Assembly (NCBI RefSeq): GCF_025336485.1
Contig: NZ_JAODAB010000002.1
Location: 186,001-250,000, forward strand
DNA: 64,000 bases
Source of the DNA: Pseudomonas citri
GTDB lineage: Bacteria > Pseudomonadota > Gammaproteobacteria > Pseudomonadales > Pseudomonadaceae
Direction: 5' to 3'
The position numbers and the translations under genes are program-made. Within the stretch, counting starts at the first letter, position 1. Each line of letters opens with the position of its first letter. Under the pieces are notes generated by a model. The model did no database searches, was not told where the DNA came from, and worked only from the letters and a program-made list of their open reading frames with translations. This document shows, one piece after another, positions 33,772 through 42,927 of this stretch.

Positions 33772-33831
33772 CCAAACCCCTTGAGCCACGGCTCGGGAAC
33801 ATGATTTTTCAAGCTTTTCGAGGATCTGCAC

Positions 33832-34536
33832 ATGAGCAACGTCGACCACGCCGAAATCGCCAAGTTCGAAGCCCTGGCCCATCGCTGGTGGGACCGTGAA
33901 AGCGAGTTCAAACCGCTGCATGACATCAACCCGCTGCGGGTCAACTGGATCGACGAACGGGTCAACCTGGCCGGCAAGAAGGTGCTCGACGTCGGCTGCG
34001 GCGGCGGCATCCTCAGCGAAGCCATGGCCCAGCGCGGGGCGACGGTGACAGGCATCGACATGGGCGAAGCGCCATTGGCAGTCGCCCAGTTGCATCAACT
34101 GGAGTCCGGCGTCAACGTCGAGTACCGGCAGATCACCGCCGAAGCCCTGGCTGAGGAAATGCCCGGCCAGTTCGACGTGGTCACGTGCCTGGAAATGCTC
34201 GAACACGTGCCGGATCCGTCATCGGTCATCCGCGCGTGCTTTCGCATGGTCAAACCGGGCGGCCAGGTATTTTTCTCCACCATCAACCGCAACCCCAAGG
34301 CCTATCTGTTCGCGATCATCGGTGCCGAATACATCATGAAGCTGTTGCCGCGTGGCACCCACGACTTCAAGAAATTCATCCGTCCGTCCGAGCTGGGCGC
34401 CTGGAGCCGCGCCGCCGGGCTGACCGTCAAGGACATCATCGGCTTGACCTACAACCCGCTGACCAAGCATTACAAGCTGGCGGCCGATGTCGATGTCGAT
34501 GTCAACTACATGATCCAGACCCTGCGCGAGGAATAA
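33832..34536 (+). CDS. ubiG: Ubiquinone biosynthesis O-methyltransferase
   Basis: A protein of 234 residues. It methylates two hydroxyls during ubiquinone synthesis using SAM. Seen are the conserved N-terminal [21 protein letters not shown], the SAM loop [16 protein letters not shown] and the motif-III-like [16 protein letters not shown]. It lies 60 bases after the MTA deaminase and 4 bases before mupP, so the three may form one transcript. Confidence 0.97.
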   Translation: MSNVDHAEIAKFEALAHRWWDRESEFKPLHDINPLRVNWIDERVNLAGKKVLDVGCGGGILSEAMAQRGATVTGIDMGEAPLAVAQLHQLESGVNVEYRQITAEALAEEMPGQFDVVTCLEMLEHVPDPSSVIRACFRMVKPGGQVFFSTINRNPKAYLFAIIGAEYIMKLLPRGTHDFKKFIRPSELGAWSRAAGLTVKDIIGLTYNPLTKHYKLAADVDVDVNYMIQTLREE

Positions 34537-34540
34537 ATCG

Positions 34541-35212
34541 ATGCGTCTCAAAGCGGTTCTCTTCGACATGGACGGCACGTTGCTCGATACCGCGCCGGAC
34601 TTCATCGCCATCTGCCAGGCCATGCGCGCCGACCGCGGCTTGCCGCCGATGAATACCCAGCACATCCGCGACGAGATTTCCGGTGGCGCACGGGCGATGG
34701 TCGCGGTGACCTTTTCCATGGATCCGGAATCGCCGGGCTTCGAGGAACTGCGCCAGGAGTTCCTCGAACGCTACCTCAAGGCCTGCGCGGTCCACAGCCA
34801 CCTGTTCGACGGCATGGCCGAGGTGCTGGCCGATATCGAGGCGGCGAACCTGATCTGGGGCGTGGTCACCAACAAACCGGTGCGCTTCGCCGAACCGATC
34901 ATGCAGCAACTGGGCCTGGCCGAACGCTCGAAGGTGCTGATCTGCCCCGACCACGTCAAAAACAGCAAGCCCGATCCGGAACCGCTGCTGCTGGCCTGCA
35001 AGATGCTCGACCTGGACCCGGCCAGCGTGCTGTTCGTGGGCGACGACCTGCGGGACATCGAGTCTGGTCGCAGTGCCGGCACCAAGACCTGCGCAGTGAC
35101 CTATGGCTACATTCACCCCGACGACAACCCCAGGCACTGGGGCGCGGACGTGGTGATCGATCACCCATCGGCGCTACGCGAAGTGCTGGACAACGCGTTG
35201 TGCAGTTGCTGA
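34541..35212 (+). CDS. mupP: N-acetylmuramic acid 6-phosphate phosphatase (HAD family)
   Basis: A protein of 223 residues of the HAD superfamily with [14 protein letters not shown] (nucleophile and acid/base Asp), VVTNKP (motif II Thr), Lys in KNSKPDPEP and the acidic pair in [12 protein letters not shown]. In pseudomonads the gene after ubiG is MupP, which acts in the murein-recycling route that feeds UDP-MurNAc and bypasses fosfomycin-sensitive MurA. Annotation pipelines often call it phosphoglycolate phosphatase. The assignment here rests on synteny and family. Confidence 0.88.
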   Translation: MRLKAVLFDMDGTLLDTAPDFIAICQAMRADRGLPPMNTQHIRDEISGGARAMVAVTFSMDPESPGFEELRQEFLERYLKACAVHSHLFDGMAEVLADIEAANLIWGVVTNKPVRFAEPIMQQLGLAERSKVLICPDHVKNSKPDPEPLLLACKMLDLDPASVLFVGDDLRDIESGRSAGTKTCAVTYGYIHPDDNPRHWGADVVIDHPSALREVLDNALCSC

Positions 35213-35244
35213 GTTGACGTCGGAGATACCGCTCTGTGGCCCGA

Positions 35245-35286
35245 GGATTCATAGGATTCATAGGATTCATAGGATTCATGGGATTC
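35245..35286. repeat. Short tandem repeat, 9-bp unit
   Basis: Four full copies of GGATTCATA (the fourth ends in G) and a partial fifth lie directly between the mupP stop and a REP pair. Being a multiple of three it stays open in several frames, but no gene is supported there. Confidence 0.95.
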
Positions 35287-35289
35287 AAG

Positions 35290-35378
35290 CTGTGGGAGCA
35301 AAGCTTGCTCGCGAAACAGGCGACTCGGTTTCCGAGGGACCACGTCACCTTCATCGCGAGCAAGCCTTGCTCCCACAG
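35290..35378. repeat. REP pair (BIME) between mupP and yciK
   Basis: CTGTGGGAGCAAAGCTTGCT and the inverted copy ending GCTCCCACAG are separated by about 40 bases containing a small CTCGGTTTCCGAG hairpin. Confidence 0.88.
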
Positions 35379-35439
35379 GAAGTTCACATAGCCACAACAG
35401 CGCATCACCCCGCACCTGTTTTGTTTCGTGAGGTTTTAT

Positions 35440-36180
35440 ATGTTTGATTATTCCGCCCGCCCCGACCTTCTCCAGGGCCGGGTCATCCTGGTCACCGGTG
35501 CCGGTCGCGGTATCGGCGCCGCCGCCGCGAAAGCCTATGCCGCCCACGGCGCAACCGTATTGCTGCTGGGCAAGACCGAAGCCAACCTGACCCAGGTCTA
35601 CGATGAAATCGAGGCAGCTGGCTATCCGCAACCGGCGGTGATCCCGTTCAACCTCGAAACGGCCCTGCCCCATCAATACGATGAGCTGGCGGCCATGATC
35701 GAGACCGAGTTCGGTCATCTCGATGGCTTGCTGCACAACGCTTCGATCATCGGTCCACGCACGCCGCTGGAGCAATTGTCCGGCGAGAACTTCATGCGCG
35801 TGATGCAGGTCAACGTCAACGCAATGTTCATGCTCACCAGCACCTTGCTGCCGCTGCTCAAGCTATCCAAGGATGCGTCCGTGGTGTTCACCTCCAGCAG
35901 CGTCGGCCGCAAGGGCCGTGCGTACTGGGGCGCCTATGGCGTCTCCAAGTTCGCCACCGAAGGATTGATGCAGACCCTGGCCGACGAAGTCGACACCGTC
36001 GCCTCGGTACGCGCCAACAGCGTCAACCCGGGCGCCACCCGCACCAGCATGCGCGCCCAGGCCTACCCCGGGGAAAACCCGCTCAACAACCCGACGCCCG
36101 AAGAGATCATGCCGGTCTACCTGTATCTCATGGGCCCGGACAGCACTGGCGTGAACGGCCAGGCCTTCAACGCCCAATAA
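35440..36180 (+). CDS. yciK: YciK-family short-chain dehydrogenase
   Basis: A protein of 246 residues with the SDR cofactor loop VTGAGRGIGAAAAK, NAS in LLHNASIIGP, the catalytic Ser region FTSSSVGRKGRAYWGAYGVSKFA (Tyr and Lys) and NPGATRT. The start at 35440 (MFDYSARPDLLQGR) has GTGAGG upstream. E. coli YciK is an uncharacterised oxidoreductase; no substrate is known. The gene follows ubiG-mupP as in P. aeruginosa, but a repeat and a REP pair intervene. Confidence 0.9.
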   Translation: MFDYSARPDLLQGRVILVTGAGRGIGAAAAKAYAAHGATVLLLGKTEANLTQVYDEIEAAGYPQPAVIPFNLETALPHQYDELAAMIETEFGHLDGLLHNASIIGPRTPLEQLSGENFMRVMQVNVNAMFMLTSTLLPLLKLSKDASVVFTSSSVGRKGRAYWGAYGVSKFATEGLMQTLADEVDTVASVRANSVNPGATRTSMRAQAYPGENPLNNPTPEEIMPVYLYLMGPDSTGVNGQAFNAQ

Positions 36181-36189
36181 TGGGTTTTT

Positions 36190-36223
36190 CCGGTGTCGCG
36201 ACATTTTACCGTCGCGACACCGG
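36190..36223 (+). terminator. Terminator-like hairpin after yciK
   Basis: A perfect 13-bp stem (CCGGTGTCGCGAC and its complement) with an 8-base loop lies 10 bases after yciK. Only a weak TGTTCTT follows, so termination would rely mostly on the stem. Confidence 0.65.
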
Positions 36224-36531
36224 TGTTCTTCGACATCCAGCCAGGCGAAGCGCCAACTCCATGTCGCCACCTCCCCCGTGACAGTCATCAACCCATTGGT
36301 TTTCGGTCATTTTTATGCAAATGACCGACATGGCACGACTTTCGCTCTAGCTCCCCTCAACACGCTAAATTCGACCGGTAACGGACACTGAGACGAGAAC
36401 GACGCTTGAGAAAGAAAGCGGACTAAACTCAAATCAGACGTCCTACGGGACTGAAGGATCAGTACGACGCGCAGCCCAAAGCCGCCACACCCAGCCTGTC
36501 AGGAAAGATCCAGCTCAGGGGCACACGCCAA
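36224..36531 (+). other. Long leader of the diguanylate cyclase gene
   Basis: About 300 bases without a convincing gene. The last 100 contain two AGGA motifs (GAAGGATCAG near 36454 and TCAGGAAAG near 36499) and a GGGG ribosome site before the ATG. AGGA-type motifs are what CsrA/Rsm proteins bind, and an rsmI-like gene lies at 59.1 kb; any link is speculative. Confidence 0.35.
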
Positions 36532-37458
36532 ATGAAAACGCCCACCCAGGCCAGTACGATTGACTTCGATAGCGCCAAATTGCAGCGCTTGGGTTTCAAC
36601 CAGCCGTCGCCACTCGCGGCACGCTCAACCAGCCTGGCGCAAGTGCGCCAGCAGCTCGTTCAACAATTGCAGACCAGCCTGGAGCCACAACGGATCCTCG
36701 GCCTGTTTTTCCGAGAGGCTCAGCGAGTCGTCCCCCTGGACGCCTTGACCTATCAACACAAACCCAGCGACCTGCGCCTGGAATTCGGGCAGCGGGGGCA
36801 TCACACCCTCAGCTACAACCTCAGCCATGAGGCAGAGCATCTGGGCGAACTGGTGTTGCGCCGCAATCAGCGCTTTACCGAATCAGAGCAGGGCGACCTC
36901 GAATCCGTGATGTCGACGCTGCTGTACCCCTTGCGCAACGCGCTGCTCTATCGGGCCGCCACCCAAGGCGCCCTGCGCGACCCGCTGACAGGTGCGGGCA
37001 ATCACATCGCCATGGACCAGACACTGGAACGGGAAATCGACATGGCCAAGCGGCATATGCAGCCGTTGTCGGTCCTGATGCTCGATATCGATCATTTCAA
37101 GCGTATCAATGAACGCCACGGGCACGGCGTCGGCGACGAAGTGCTCAAGGCCGTTACCGAATCGATCAAGAGCCCTTTGCGCAACGTGGACATGGTCTTC
37201 AGGTTCGGCGGTGAAGAATTCCTGGTCCTGCTGGCCAACACCAGCCGGGATGCGGCGGCGATCGTTGGCGAACGACTTCGTTACGCCGCCCAGACACAGG
37301 ATTATTTTGCAGGCGGCACGAGGATTGAACTGACGGTCAGCCTGGGTTGCGCGACGCTGTTGCCGGGAGAGTCGGCGCAGAGCCTGTTGCGCAGGGCCGA
37401 CAGCGCACTGTACGTGGCCAAGCGTGAAGGGCGAAACCGATTGGAAATGGCAGGTTGA
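36532..37458 (+). CDS. Soluble GGDEF diguanylate cyclase
   Basis: A protein of 308 residues without membrane segments. The first 140 residues form a sensory region of no named family. The GGDEF domain (about 150-306) has DPLTGAGNHIAMDQTL, the metal-site MLDIDHFKRINERHGH, and FRFGGEEF as the active-site loop. RNVD exactly five residues before GGEEF is an intact RxxD product-inhibition site. So it should make c-di-GMP and be feedback-inhibited. In P. aeruginosa a similar gene near yciK is the hypochlorite-linked PA3177; orthology is probable from position. Confidence 0.9.
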   Translation: MKTPTQASTIDFDSAKLQRLGFNQPSPLAARSTSLAQVRQQLVQQLQTSLEPQRILGLFFREAQRVVPLDALTYQHKPSDLRLEFGQRGHHTLSYNLSHEAEHLGELVLRRNQRFTESEQGDLESVMSTLLYPLRNALLYRAATQGALRDPLTGAGNHIAMDQTLEREIDMAKRHMQPLSVLMLDIDHFKRINERHGHGVGDEVLKAVTESIKSPLRNVDMVFRFGGEEFLVLLANTSRDAAAIVGERLRYAAQTQDYFAGGTRIELTVSLGCATLLPGESAQSLLRRADSALYVAKREGRNRLEMAG

Positions 37459-37496
37459 AGACAACTGGAACGCGCAAGACACCGAGTCCTTAGTAA

Positions 37497-37544
37497 GCGA
37501 GCCTGCTCGCGATGACAGCCTGACAGTCACCTCCCCGTGACTGT
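37497..37544. repeat. REP fragment and hairpin between convergent genes
   Basis: A degenerate REP core (GCGAGCCTGCTCGCGATG) is followed by ACAGTCAC/GTGACTGT, a perfect 8-bp stem with loop CTCCCC. No T-tract is present on either strand. Confidence 0.5.
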
Positions 37545-37603
37545 AGAACCCTCTCACCAGCGGACTCGCCCCCACATCCGGTGCTTATGCGCAGCGGCGC
37601 AAA

Positions 37604-38404
37604 TCAGCTCCCGGCGAGCGCCAGACGCTCACGGCTGGATGTTTTACTGACCGTTTCCGAGTGTTCCAGCTGCATGCAGCGCTCCAGGAACAGGTACATG
37701 TAGTCATAGCTCTTGCACACCGCCTGGCGCAGTTCCGTCTGCAGGGCCTTGCTCGGGTTCATGCCAGCCAATGTGCAGATGATTTCCAACGCTTCCCAAG
37801 GATGGGCATCGTCGTACTGGGCGTGCATCTTCAGCCATTTCATGGCCCGCTTGCGATCGTCATCGGCAAACGCCGCCGCATAGACGCCAGTGGAACATAC
37901 CAGCGCCGACCACTCCCCGGTCGCGCCCTCGATGGCATAGTTGGTCGCGGCGATGGCCACGATCAGCGAGTCCGACGAGCTGGTATGCCAGCACCAGTGG
38001 CTCAGCGCATGAAGCTCGGGCGGCACGTGCTGCGCTTGCAGGTCTTCCAGGGTCACGCCGTGGGCAGCGCTCCAGTTCACCCAGTAGTCGGCGTGGTTGA
38101 GTTCGACACGAATGTTGCGCATCAGCCAGCGACGGGCCATGTCCTCGCCGGGGTGGCGGGCAAAGCGGGTCTTGGTGAGATTCTGTGCCATGTACAAAGC
38201 GAACTGTTCAACGACCGGCCAACCACCAATGAGGTAGTGACGCATGGTCTTGGCGCTGAGCTTGTTATCGCGCATGCGTTGATACAGCTCATGTTCGACA
38301 ACCCGGCGCTTGCTCTCGCGGCAATCGGCAATGAGCTGCTGCGCCCATTGCGGATAGCTGGTGGCGTCCATGAGCGGGCCTGTTCGGTTGAATGTGTCGA
38401 TCAC
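37604..38404 (-). CDS. TenA/heme-oxygenase-fold (iron-containing redox enzyme-like) protein
   Basis: A protein of 266 residues, all helical. It opens with an amphipathic helix (YPQWAQQLIADCRESKRRVVEHELYQRM), then GGWPVVEQFALYMAQNL, and has acidic/His positions (RVELNHADYW, NYAIEGATGEW, HAQYDDAHPWEALEI) that could bind two irons as in heme-oxygenase-like diiron proteins. TenA thiaminase residues are not obvious. The GTG at 38404 (MIDTFNRTGPL) has AAGGAG upstream. It lies 44 bases after the GGDEF-EAL gene on the same strand, so the two may be co-transcribed. Function unknown. Confidence 0.7.
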   Translation of the reverse strand: MIDTFNRTGPLMDATSYPQWAQQLIADCRESKRRVVEHELYQRMRDNKLSAKTMRHYLIGGWPVVEQFALYMAQNLTKTRFARHPGEDMARRWLMRNIRVELNHADYWVNWSAAHGVTLEDLQAQHVPPELHALSHWCWHTSSSDSLIVAIAATNYAIEGATGEWSALVCSTGVYAAAFADDDRKRAMKWLKMHAQYDDAHPWEALEIICTLAGMNPSKALQTELRQAVCKSYDYMYLFLERCMQLEHSETVSKTSSRERLALAGS

Positions 38405-38448
38405 TGTCGGGCTCCTTTTGATTGTGATTTTACGGATCAACAAGAGGT

Positions 38449-40908
38449 TCAGCGGAACGTGCTGGGGGCCTTGAACAACAGCGGTTGCGGCCGGGCCGGC
38501 CTGCATTGCAACGTGTCACAGGTAAACAATTGCGGGCGCTCGATCACGTACCCCTGAGCGTAATCCACTCCGATCTCGAGCAATGCCTGCTCGATCTGGG
38601 TCGTTTCAACGAACTCGGCAATGGTGCGCTTACCCATGACATGGCCGATATGATTGATCACCTCGACCATTGCACGGTTAATCGGGTCGTCCAGCATGTC
38701 CTTTACGAAACTCCCATCGATCTTGAGGAAGTCTACAGGTAAATGTTTCAAGTAAGCGAACGAAGACATTCCGGCGCAAAAATCATCCAGCGAAAAGTAA
38801 CAACCCAAGCTCTTGAGTTCATTGATAAAGCGGATCGCGCTGCCTAAATTCGCAATAGCGCTGGTTTCGGTTATTTCAAAACAAATCATTTCCGCTGGAA
38901 TCGAATAAGCCGCGAACTGTTTACGCAGGAAATCGAGAAACGCCTGATCTCCTATAGTGGTGCCTGACAGATTGATCGCACACATGGCCAGGGGCACCTG
39001 TGGCGACTCATCCAGGCATTGGCGGATGATCCTGAATACGTTCTCCACCACCCAACGGTCCAGCGATGTCATCAGGCCATAGCGCTCCGCCGCGGGAATG
39101 AAGCTGTCCGGCAGGATCATCCGCCCGGCTTCATCGTGCAACCGCAACAGGATCTCAACATGCCCACCGCCGTGCTCACCCGGCGCCAGCGCAGCGATTT
39201 CCTGGGCATAGAGACAGAAGCGATTGTCCTCCAGCGCCATGTGCAAGCGCTGGACCCAGGCCATTTCGCCGAACCGCAGGGACAACTCCGAGTCGTCGGC
39301 GTGGTAGACCTGAACCCGGTTGCGACCTTTTTCCTTGGCCATGTAGCACGCCATATCGGCGGCTCGCAGGGACGCTTCCAGGGTCGTCGGGGTCTGGGCG
39401 ACATGCACCAGGCCAATGCTCACCGTGGTCACGAAAGGTCGACCCTTCCATACAAAATGCAGATTCTGCACGGTCTGGCGCAGCCCTTCGGCGATTTTCT
39501 CGGCGGCCTCTGGCGAACAGTTTTCCAGCAAGATGCCGAACTCGTCCCCACCGAGCCGGGCCAGGGTGTCGTTTTCCCGCAGCCCCGATTGCAACAGGGC
39601 ACAGATGTGTCGCAACAACTCGTCACCGGCGGCATGACCACTGGTGTCGTTGACCAGTTTGAATTGATCCAGGTCGAGAAACATCAAGGCATGGCGGCCA
39701 GACTGGCGCGTGAGGTTGTGCAAGGCCTGCTCCAGGCGATACTCGAACTCACGGCGATTGGCCAGGCCAGTCAAGGCATCATGGGTAGCCTGCCACGACA
39801 GGTTGGCGATGTATTGGCGTTCCTGGGTCATGTCGTGCAGCACCAGCACCGCGCCACTGACTTTGCCGGCGTGGCGGATCGGCGCGCCCACCAGCGTGAC
39901 GGATACGGTGCTGCCGTCCAGGCGCTGGATCAACTTGGAGTGCTCGCTGCCACCACTGAGGCGACCGCTGAGGATGTGTTCGATCAGGGTCAGCCCTTCG
40001 GACTGGGCATTGTCGTCGAGCAGATTGAACAGCGCGGCAAGGGGCAAGCCTGTCGCATGCTCGGCCTTCCAGTGGGTCATCGCTTCGGCGGCGGGGTTCA
40101 TGTAGGCAATGGCCCCCTCCACGTCGGTGGTGATCACCCCGTCACCGATCGATTGCAGCGTGATCTGCGCCCGCTCCTTCTCCAACTGCAACGCATTGGC
40201 GAACACCTGCCGCTGGGCCAGCAATTTATGGGTGCGCAACAGGGCCAGTGCGATCAGCCCCAGGGCCGTGGCGAAGTTGGTCACCAGCAGCAGCCGCAGG
40301 ATAAAGCGCGATCCTTCGCCCAGCGCATCGCTGAAGGCCTTGGCGGCCGGGGTGACCGAATCGTTGATGGCGAAGATCTGTGCCTTCCAACCCCGGATAT
40401 CGGTTTCCGACGCCTCGCCCGCGGCAATGCTGGCGTGCATCTGCCGGGCGACGTTATCCAGCTCGATGAGGTAGCCGTCACCCACCGTCCACAGGTCGAT
40501 GGCTTCTTCCAGATAACTGAAATGGCGAAAATTCAGGTAGAGCCAGATCAGGCTGGCCACGTCATCGGGGTGGTTGCCGCCCTGGAGAATGCCCGCCTTG
40601 GCGGCCGCCAGGTCCGGCGGCTCACGGTCCAGCGCCACACGAAGGTCGTGCCCCCCCTCAGGGACGGCGATGGCTTGCCGGTACTTGCGAAAAATCGCCT
40701 CATCACGGCTGTCGGCATAGAGATTGAGGTAATAGATGGCGTCTTTCTGGCCTTTGGACCAGAGGCTTTCCCCAGCCACATAGCCGCGGACCGCGGACAA
40801 CACATAAAGGCTGACGCCCCCCAGCAACGCCTGGAATAGCACCACGGCAATAAAGGGCCAGACGATGCCCAGCAGCCGTGGAGTTGCGAAAGTCTGCTTG
40901 CGCTTCAT
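38449..40908 (-). CDS. Membrane-bound PAS-GGDEF-EAL c-di-GMP protein
   Basis: A protein of 819 residues. Two membrane helices (about 14-38 and 205-225) enclose a periplasmic helical sensor. A PAS domain follows (about 240-360, SIGDGVITTDVEGAIAYMNPA). The GGDEF domain has an intact LARLGGDEFGIL with REND as I-site. The EAL domain reads EILLRL in place of EALLRW but keeps INLSG, CFEITETS, LDDFCAGMSS, LKIDGSFV, AEFVE and DYAQGY, so phosphodiesterase activity is likely. Architecture and length resemble biofilm-dispersal proteins such as RbdA. Which activity dominates cannot be read from sequence. Confidence 0.9.
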   Translation of the reverse strand: MKRKQTFATPRLLGIVWPFIAVVLFQALLGGVSLYVLSAVRGYVAGESLWSKGQKDAIYYLNLYADSRDEAIFRKYRQAIAVPEGGHDLRVALDREPPDLAAAKAGILQGGNHPDDVASLIWLYLNFRHFSYLEEAIDLWTVGDGYLIELDNVARQMHASIAAGEASETDIRGWKAQIFAINDSVTPAAKAFSDALGEGSRFILRLLLVTNFATALGLIALALLRTHKLLAQRQVFANALQLEKERAQITLQSIGDGVITTDVEGAIAYMNPAAEAMTHWKAEHATGLPLAALFNLLDDNAQSEGLTLIEHILSGRLSGGSEHSKLIQRLDGSTVSVTLVGAPIRHAGKVSGAVLVLHDMTQERQYIANLSWQATHDALTGLANRREFEYRLEQALHNLTRQSGRHALMFLDLDQFKLVNDTSGHAAGDELLRHICALLQSGLRENDTLARLGGDEFGILLENCSPEAAEKIAEGLRQTVQNLHFVWKGRPFVTTVSIGLVHVAQTPTTLEASLRAADMACYMAKEKGRNRVQVYHADDSELSLRFGEMAWVQRLHMALEDNRFCLYAQEIAALAPGEHGGGHVEILLRLHDEAGRMILPDSFIPAAERYGLMTSLDRWVVENVFRIIRQCLDESPQVPLAMCAINLSGTTIGDQAFLDFLRKQFAAYSIPAEMICFEITETSAIANLGSAIRFINELKSLGCYFSLDDFCAGMSSFAYLKHLPVDFLKIDGSFVKDMLDDPINRAMVEVINHIGHVMGKRTIAEFVETTQIEQALLEIGVDYAQGYVIERPQLFTCDTLQCRPARPQPLLFKAPSTFR

Positions 40909-41100
40909 GAAGTCCCTTGCACAGGTATTGCTGGATGAACACCCACTACAATTCCACCCCTGAATCCACAGCCTAGGCTAGTTTTCACCCATACGAATGA
41001 CGGGATGAACGGATCCACAGTTTTCAGGAGGATTTGGGGAAGAAACGGGGGTGTTTGCCTGCTTTTTTTCGGATACTTAGCGCAGAAAAGCGCAGGAAAC

Positions 41101-42927
41101 TCAAGGCTGCTGTATTTGCTGCAAATGACCGTAGAGTCGGGCATACAACCCGCCCTCGGCAATCAACTGCAAATGGTCGCCGTCTTCGGCGATTTGCCCG
41201 CCGTCGAACACCAGGACACGGTCAGCCTGCTTCACTGCCGACAACCGGTGGGCAATGATCAGCGTGGTGCGTCCGTTGAGGAAACGCGCCAGCGCTTGGT
41301 GGAGGTTGTACTCGGTGGCCGCATCGAGGGCCGAAGTGGCTTCATCGAGAATCACTACCCGCGGGTCGGCCAGGATCATGCGGGCGATGGCCAACCGTTG
41401 CCGCTGGCCGCCCGACAAACGCACCCCGGAGCGCCCGACGACACTGTCCAACCCTTGCGGCAGCGCCCGGACCGTGGCATCCAGCTGGGCGATCGCCAGC
41501 GCCCGCCAGCACGCGTCGTCAGTGCACTCGCGGCCCATGGAAAGGTTGGCGCGCACCGTGTCATTGAACAGCGCCGGGTGTTGCAGCACCACCGCGACAT
41601 TCTCGCGGATGGTGTCCAGACCGATCTCCTGCTGCGTGGCACCGCCAAACCGGATACTTCCCGACTGTGGCGTGTACAACCCCAGCAACAATTGCACCAG
41701 GGTGCTCTTGCCGCCACCACTGGCGCCGACGATGGCGACCTTCTCGCCAGGTGCGATGGACAGGTTCAATTGGTCGAGCACCCGCTCCTCGCCGTAACCG
41801 AAGCTCAACCCCTGGATGTCGATGCCGACCGTGTCGCGACCCTTGAACGGATCGACGCTTGCCCGGTATTCCGGTTCATCGGCCCGGGCCAGCAGTTCGT
41901 TGATTCGGCTCAAGGCGCCGCCGGCCGCGTAATAGGCGTATTGCAGGTTCAACAGTTGCTCGACCGGACCGATCATGAACCAGAGATAGCTGAACACCGC
42001 GAGCATCTGGCCGATGGACAGGTCGGAAAACACCACGGTGAGCATGGCGGCGGCACGGAAAATGTCGATACCGAACTGGAACAACAAGCCACTGGCACGG
42101 TTCGAGGCGTCGGTTTTCCACTGGGAATTCACCGCGTAGTCGCGCACTTCCCTGGCACGCAGCCCCAAACGGCCAAGAAAATAACCTTGTCGGTTACTCG
42201 CACGAATCTCCTGGATCGCGTCCAGGGTTTCGGTCAGGGCCTGGGTGAAATGCGAGGTGCTGTCGTTCTCCAGCTTCTTGAGATGCTTGACCCGCTTGCC
42301 CAACTGCACCGTGGCATAGATCACCAGCGGATTGAACAACAGGATCAGCAGTGCCAGTTTCCAGTGCATCCAGACCAGGATGCCGGCGGTGCCCACCAGC
42401 GTCAGCATCGCCACCAGGAAACGACTGAGGGTTTCGCCGATGAATTTGTCCAGAGTGTCCAGGTCGGTGACCAGGTGCGCCGCCACGGTACCGCTGCCCA
42501 GGCTTTCGTATTCGCCCAGGGAAATGCGTTTGAGGCGCTCGATCAGCCGCTGGCGAACGCGATAGACGATGTCCTTGGCCAGCCCGGCAAACAGGCGCGC
42601 CTGCAGCACGTTGAACAGCAAGGCGCAGCACCGCAGCCCCAGGGTAGCCAGCAACATCAGGCCGATATAGCCGGCCGCGCTTTGCCAGCCCGTCGGCAAC
42701 GCATGGTTCATGACCTTCAAAGCGGCATCGCCACGCCCCAGCAGCACCTCATCCACCAGCAACGGCAACAGCAACGGGATCGGCACACTGCACAGCGTCG
42801 CCAGCACGGCCACGCCGTTGGCAATCCACAGGGCTTTCTTGTGTTTGACGACCAGGCGCCGAATCTCTGCCCAGCTCAACCGATCGATGCGCTGCGGGGC
42901 AGGTGCGCCCTCCGGGCGGTCAGGCAC
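41101..42927 (-). CDS. ABC exporter with fused membrane and ATPase domains
   Basis: About 608 residues. Six membrane helices fill residues 40-330. The ATPase domain has Walker A GASGGGKST, signature LSGGQRQRLAIARM, Walker B VVILDEATSALD and the H-loop AHRLSAV. It is a half-transporter that should work as a dimer, of the MsbA/lipid-or-peptide exporter type. The GTG at 42927 overlaps the dsbA-like gene by 8 bases, which indicates coupling. A longer frame exists upstream but reads through the dsbA-like gene. Substrate unknown. Confidence 0.88.
   Translation of the reverse strand: MPDRPEGAPAPQRIDRLSWAEIRRLVVKHKKALWIANGVAVLATLCSVPIPLLLPLLVDEVLLGRGDAALKVMNHALPTGWQSAAGYIGLMLLATLGLRCCALLFNVLQARLFAGLAKDIVYRVRQRLIERLKRISLGEYESLGSGTVAAHLVTDLDTLDKFIGETLSRFLVAMLTLVGTAGILVWMHWKLALLILLFNPLVIYATVQLGKRVKHLKKLENDSTSHFTQALTETLDAIQEIRASNRQGYFLGRLGLRAREVRDYAVNSQWKTDASNRASGLLFQFGIDIFRAAAMLTVVFSDLSIGQMLAVFSYLWFMIGPVEQLLNLQYAYYAAGGALSRINELLARADEPEYRASVDPFKGRDTVGIDIQGLSFGYGEERVLDQLNLSIAPGEKVAIVGASGGGKSTLVQLLLGLYTPQSGSIRFGGATQQEIGLDTIRENVAVVLQHPALFNDTVRANLSMGRECTDDACWRALAIAQLDATVRALPQGLDSVVGRSGVRLSGGQRQRLAIARMILADPRVVILDEATSALDAATEYNLHQALARFLNGRTTLIIAHRLSAVKQADRVLVFDGGQIAEDGDHLQLIAEGGLYARLYGHLQQIQQP

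Noticed and set aside
35245..35286. Tandem repeat as a possible CRISPR or coding repeat
   Set aside because: Unit of 9 bp without spacers is not CRISPR; the repeated peptides in either strand lie in frames without a ribosome site or homology.
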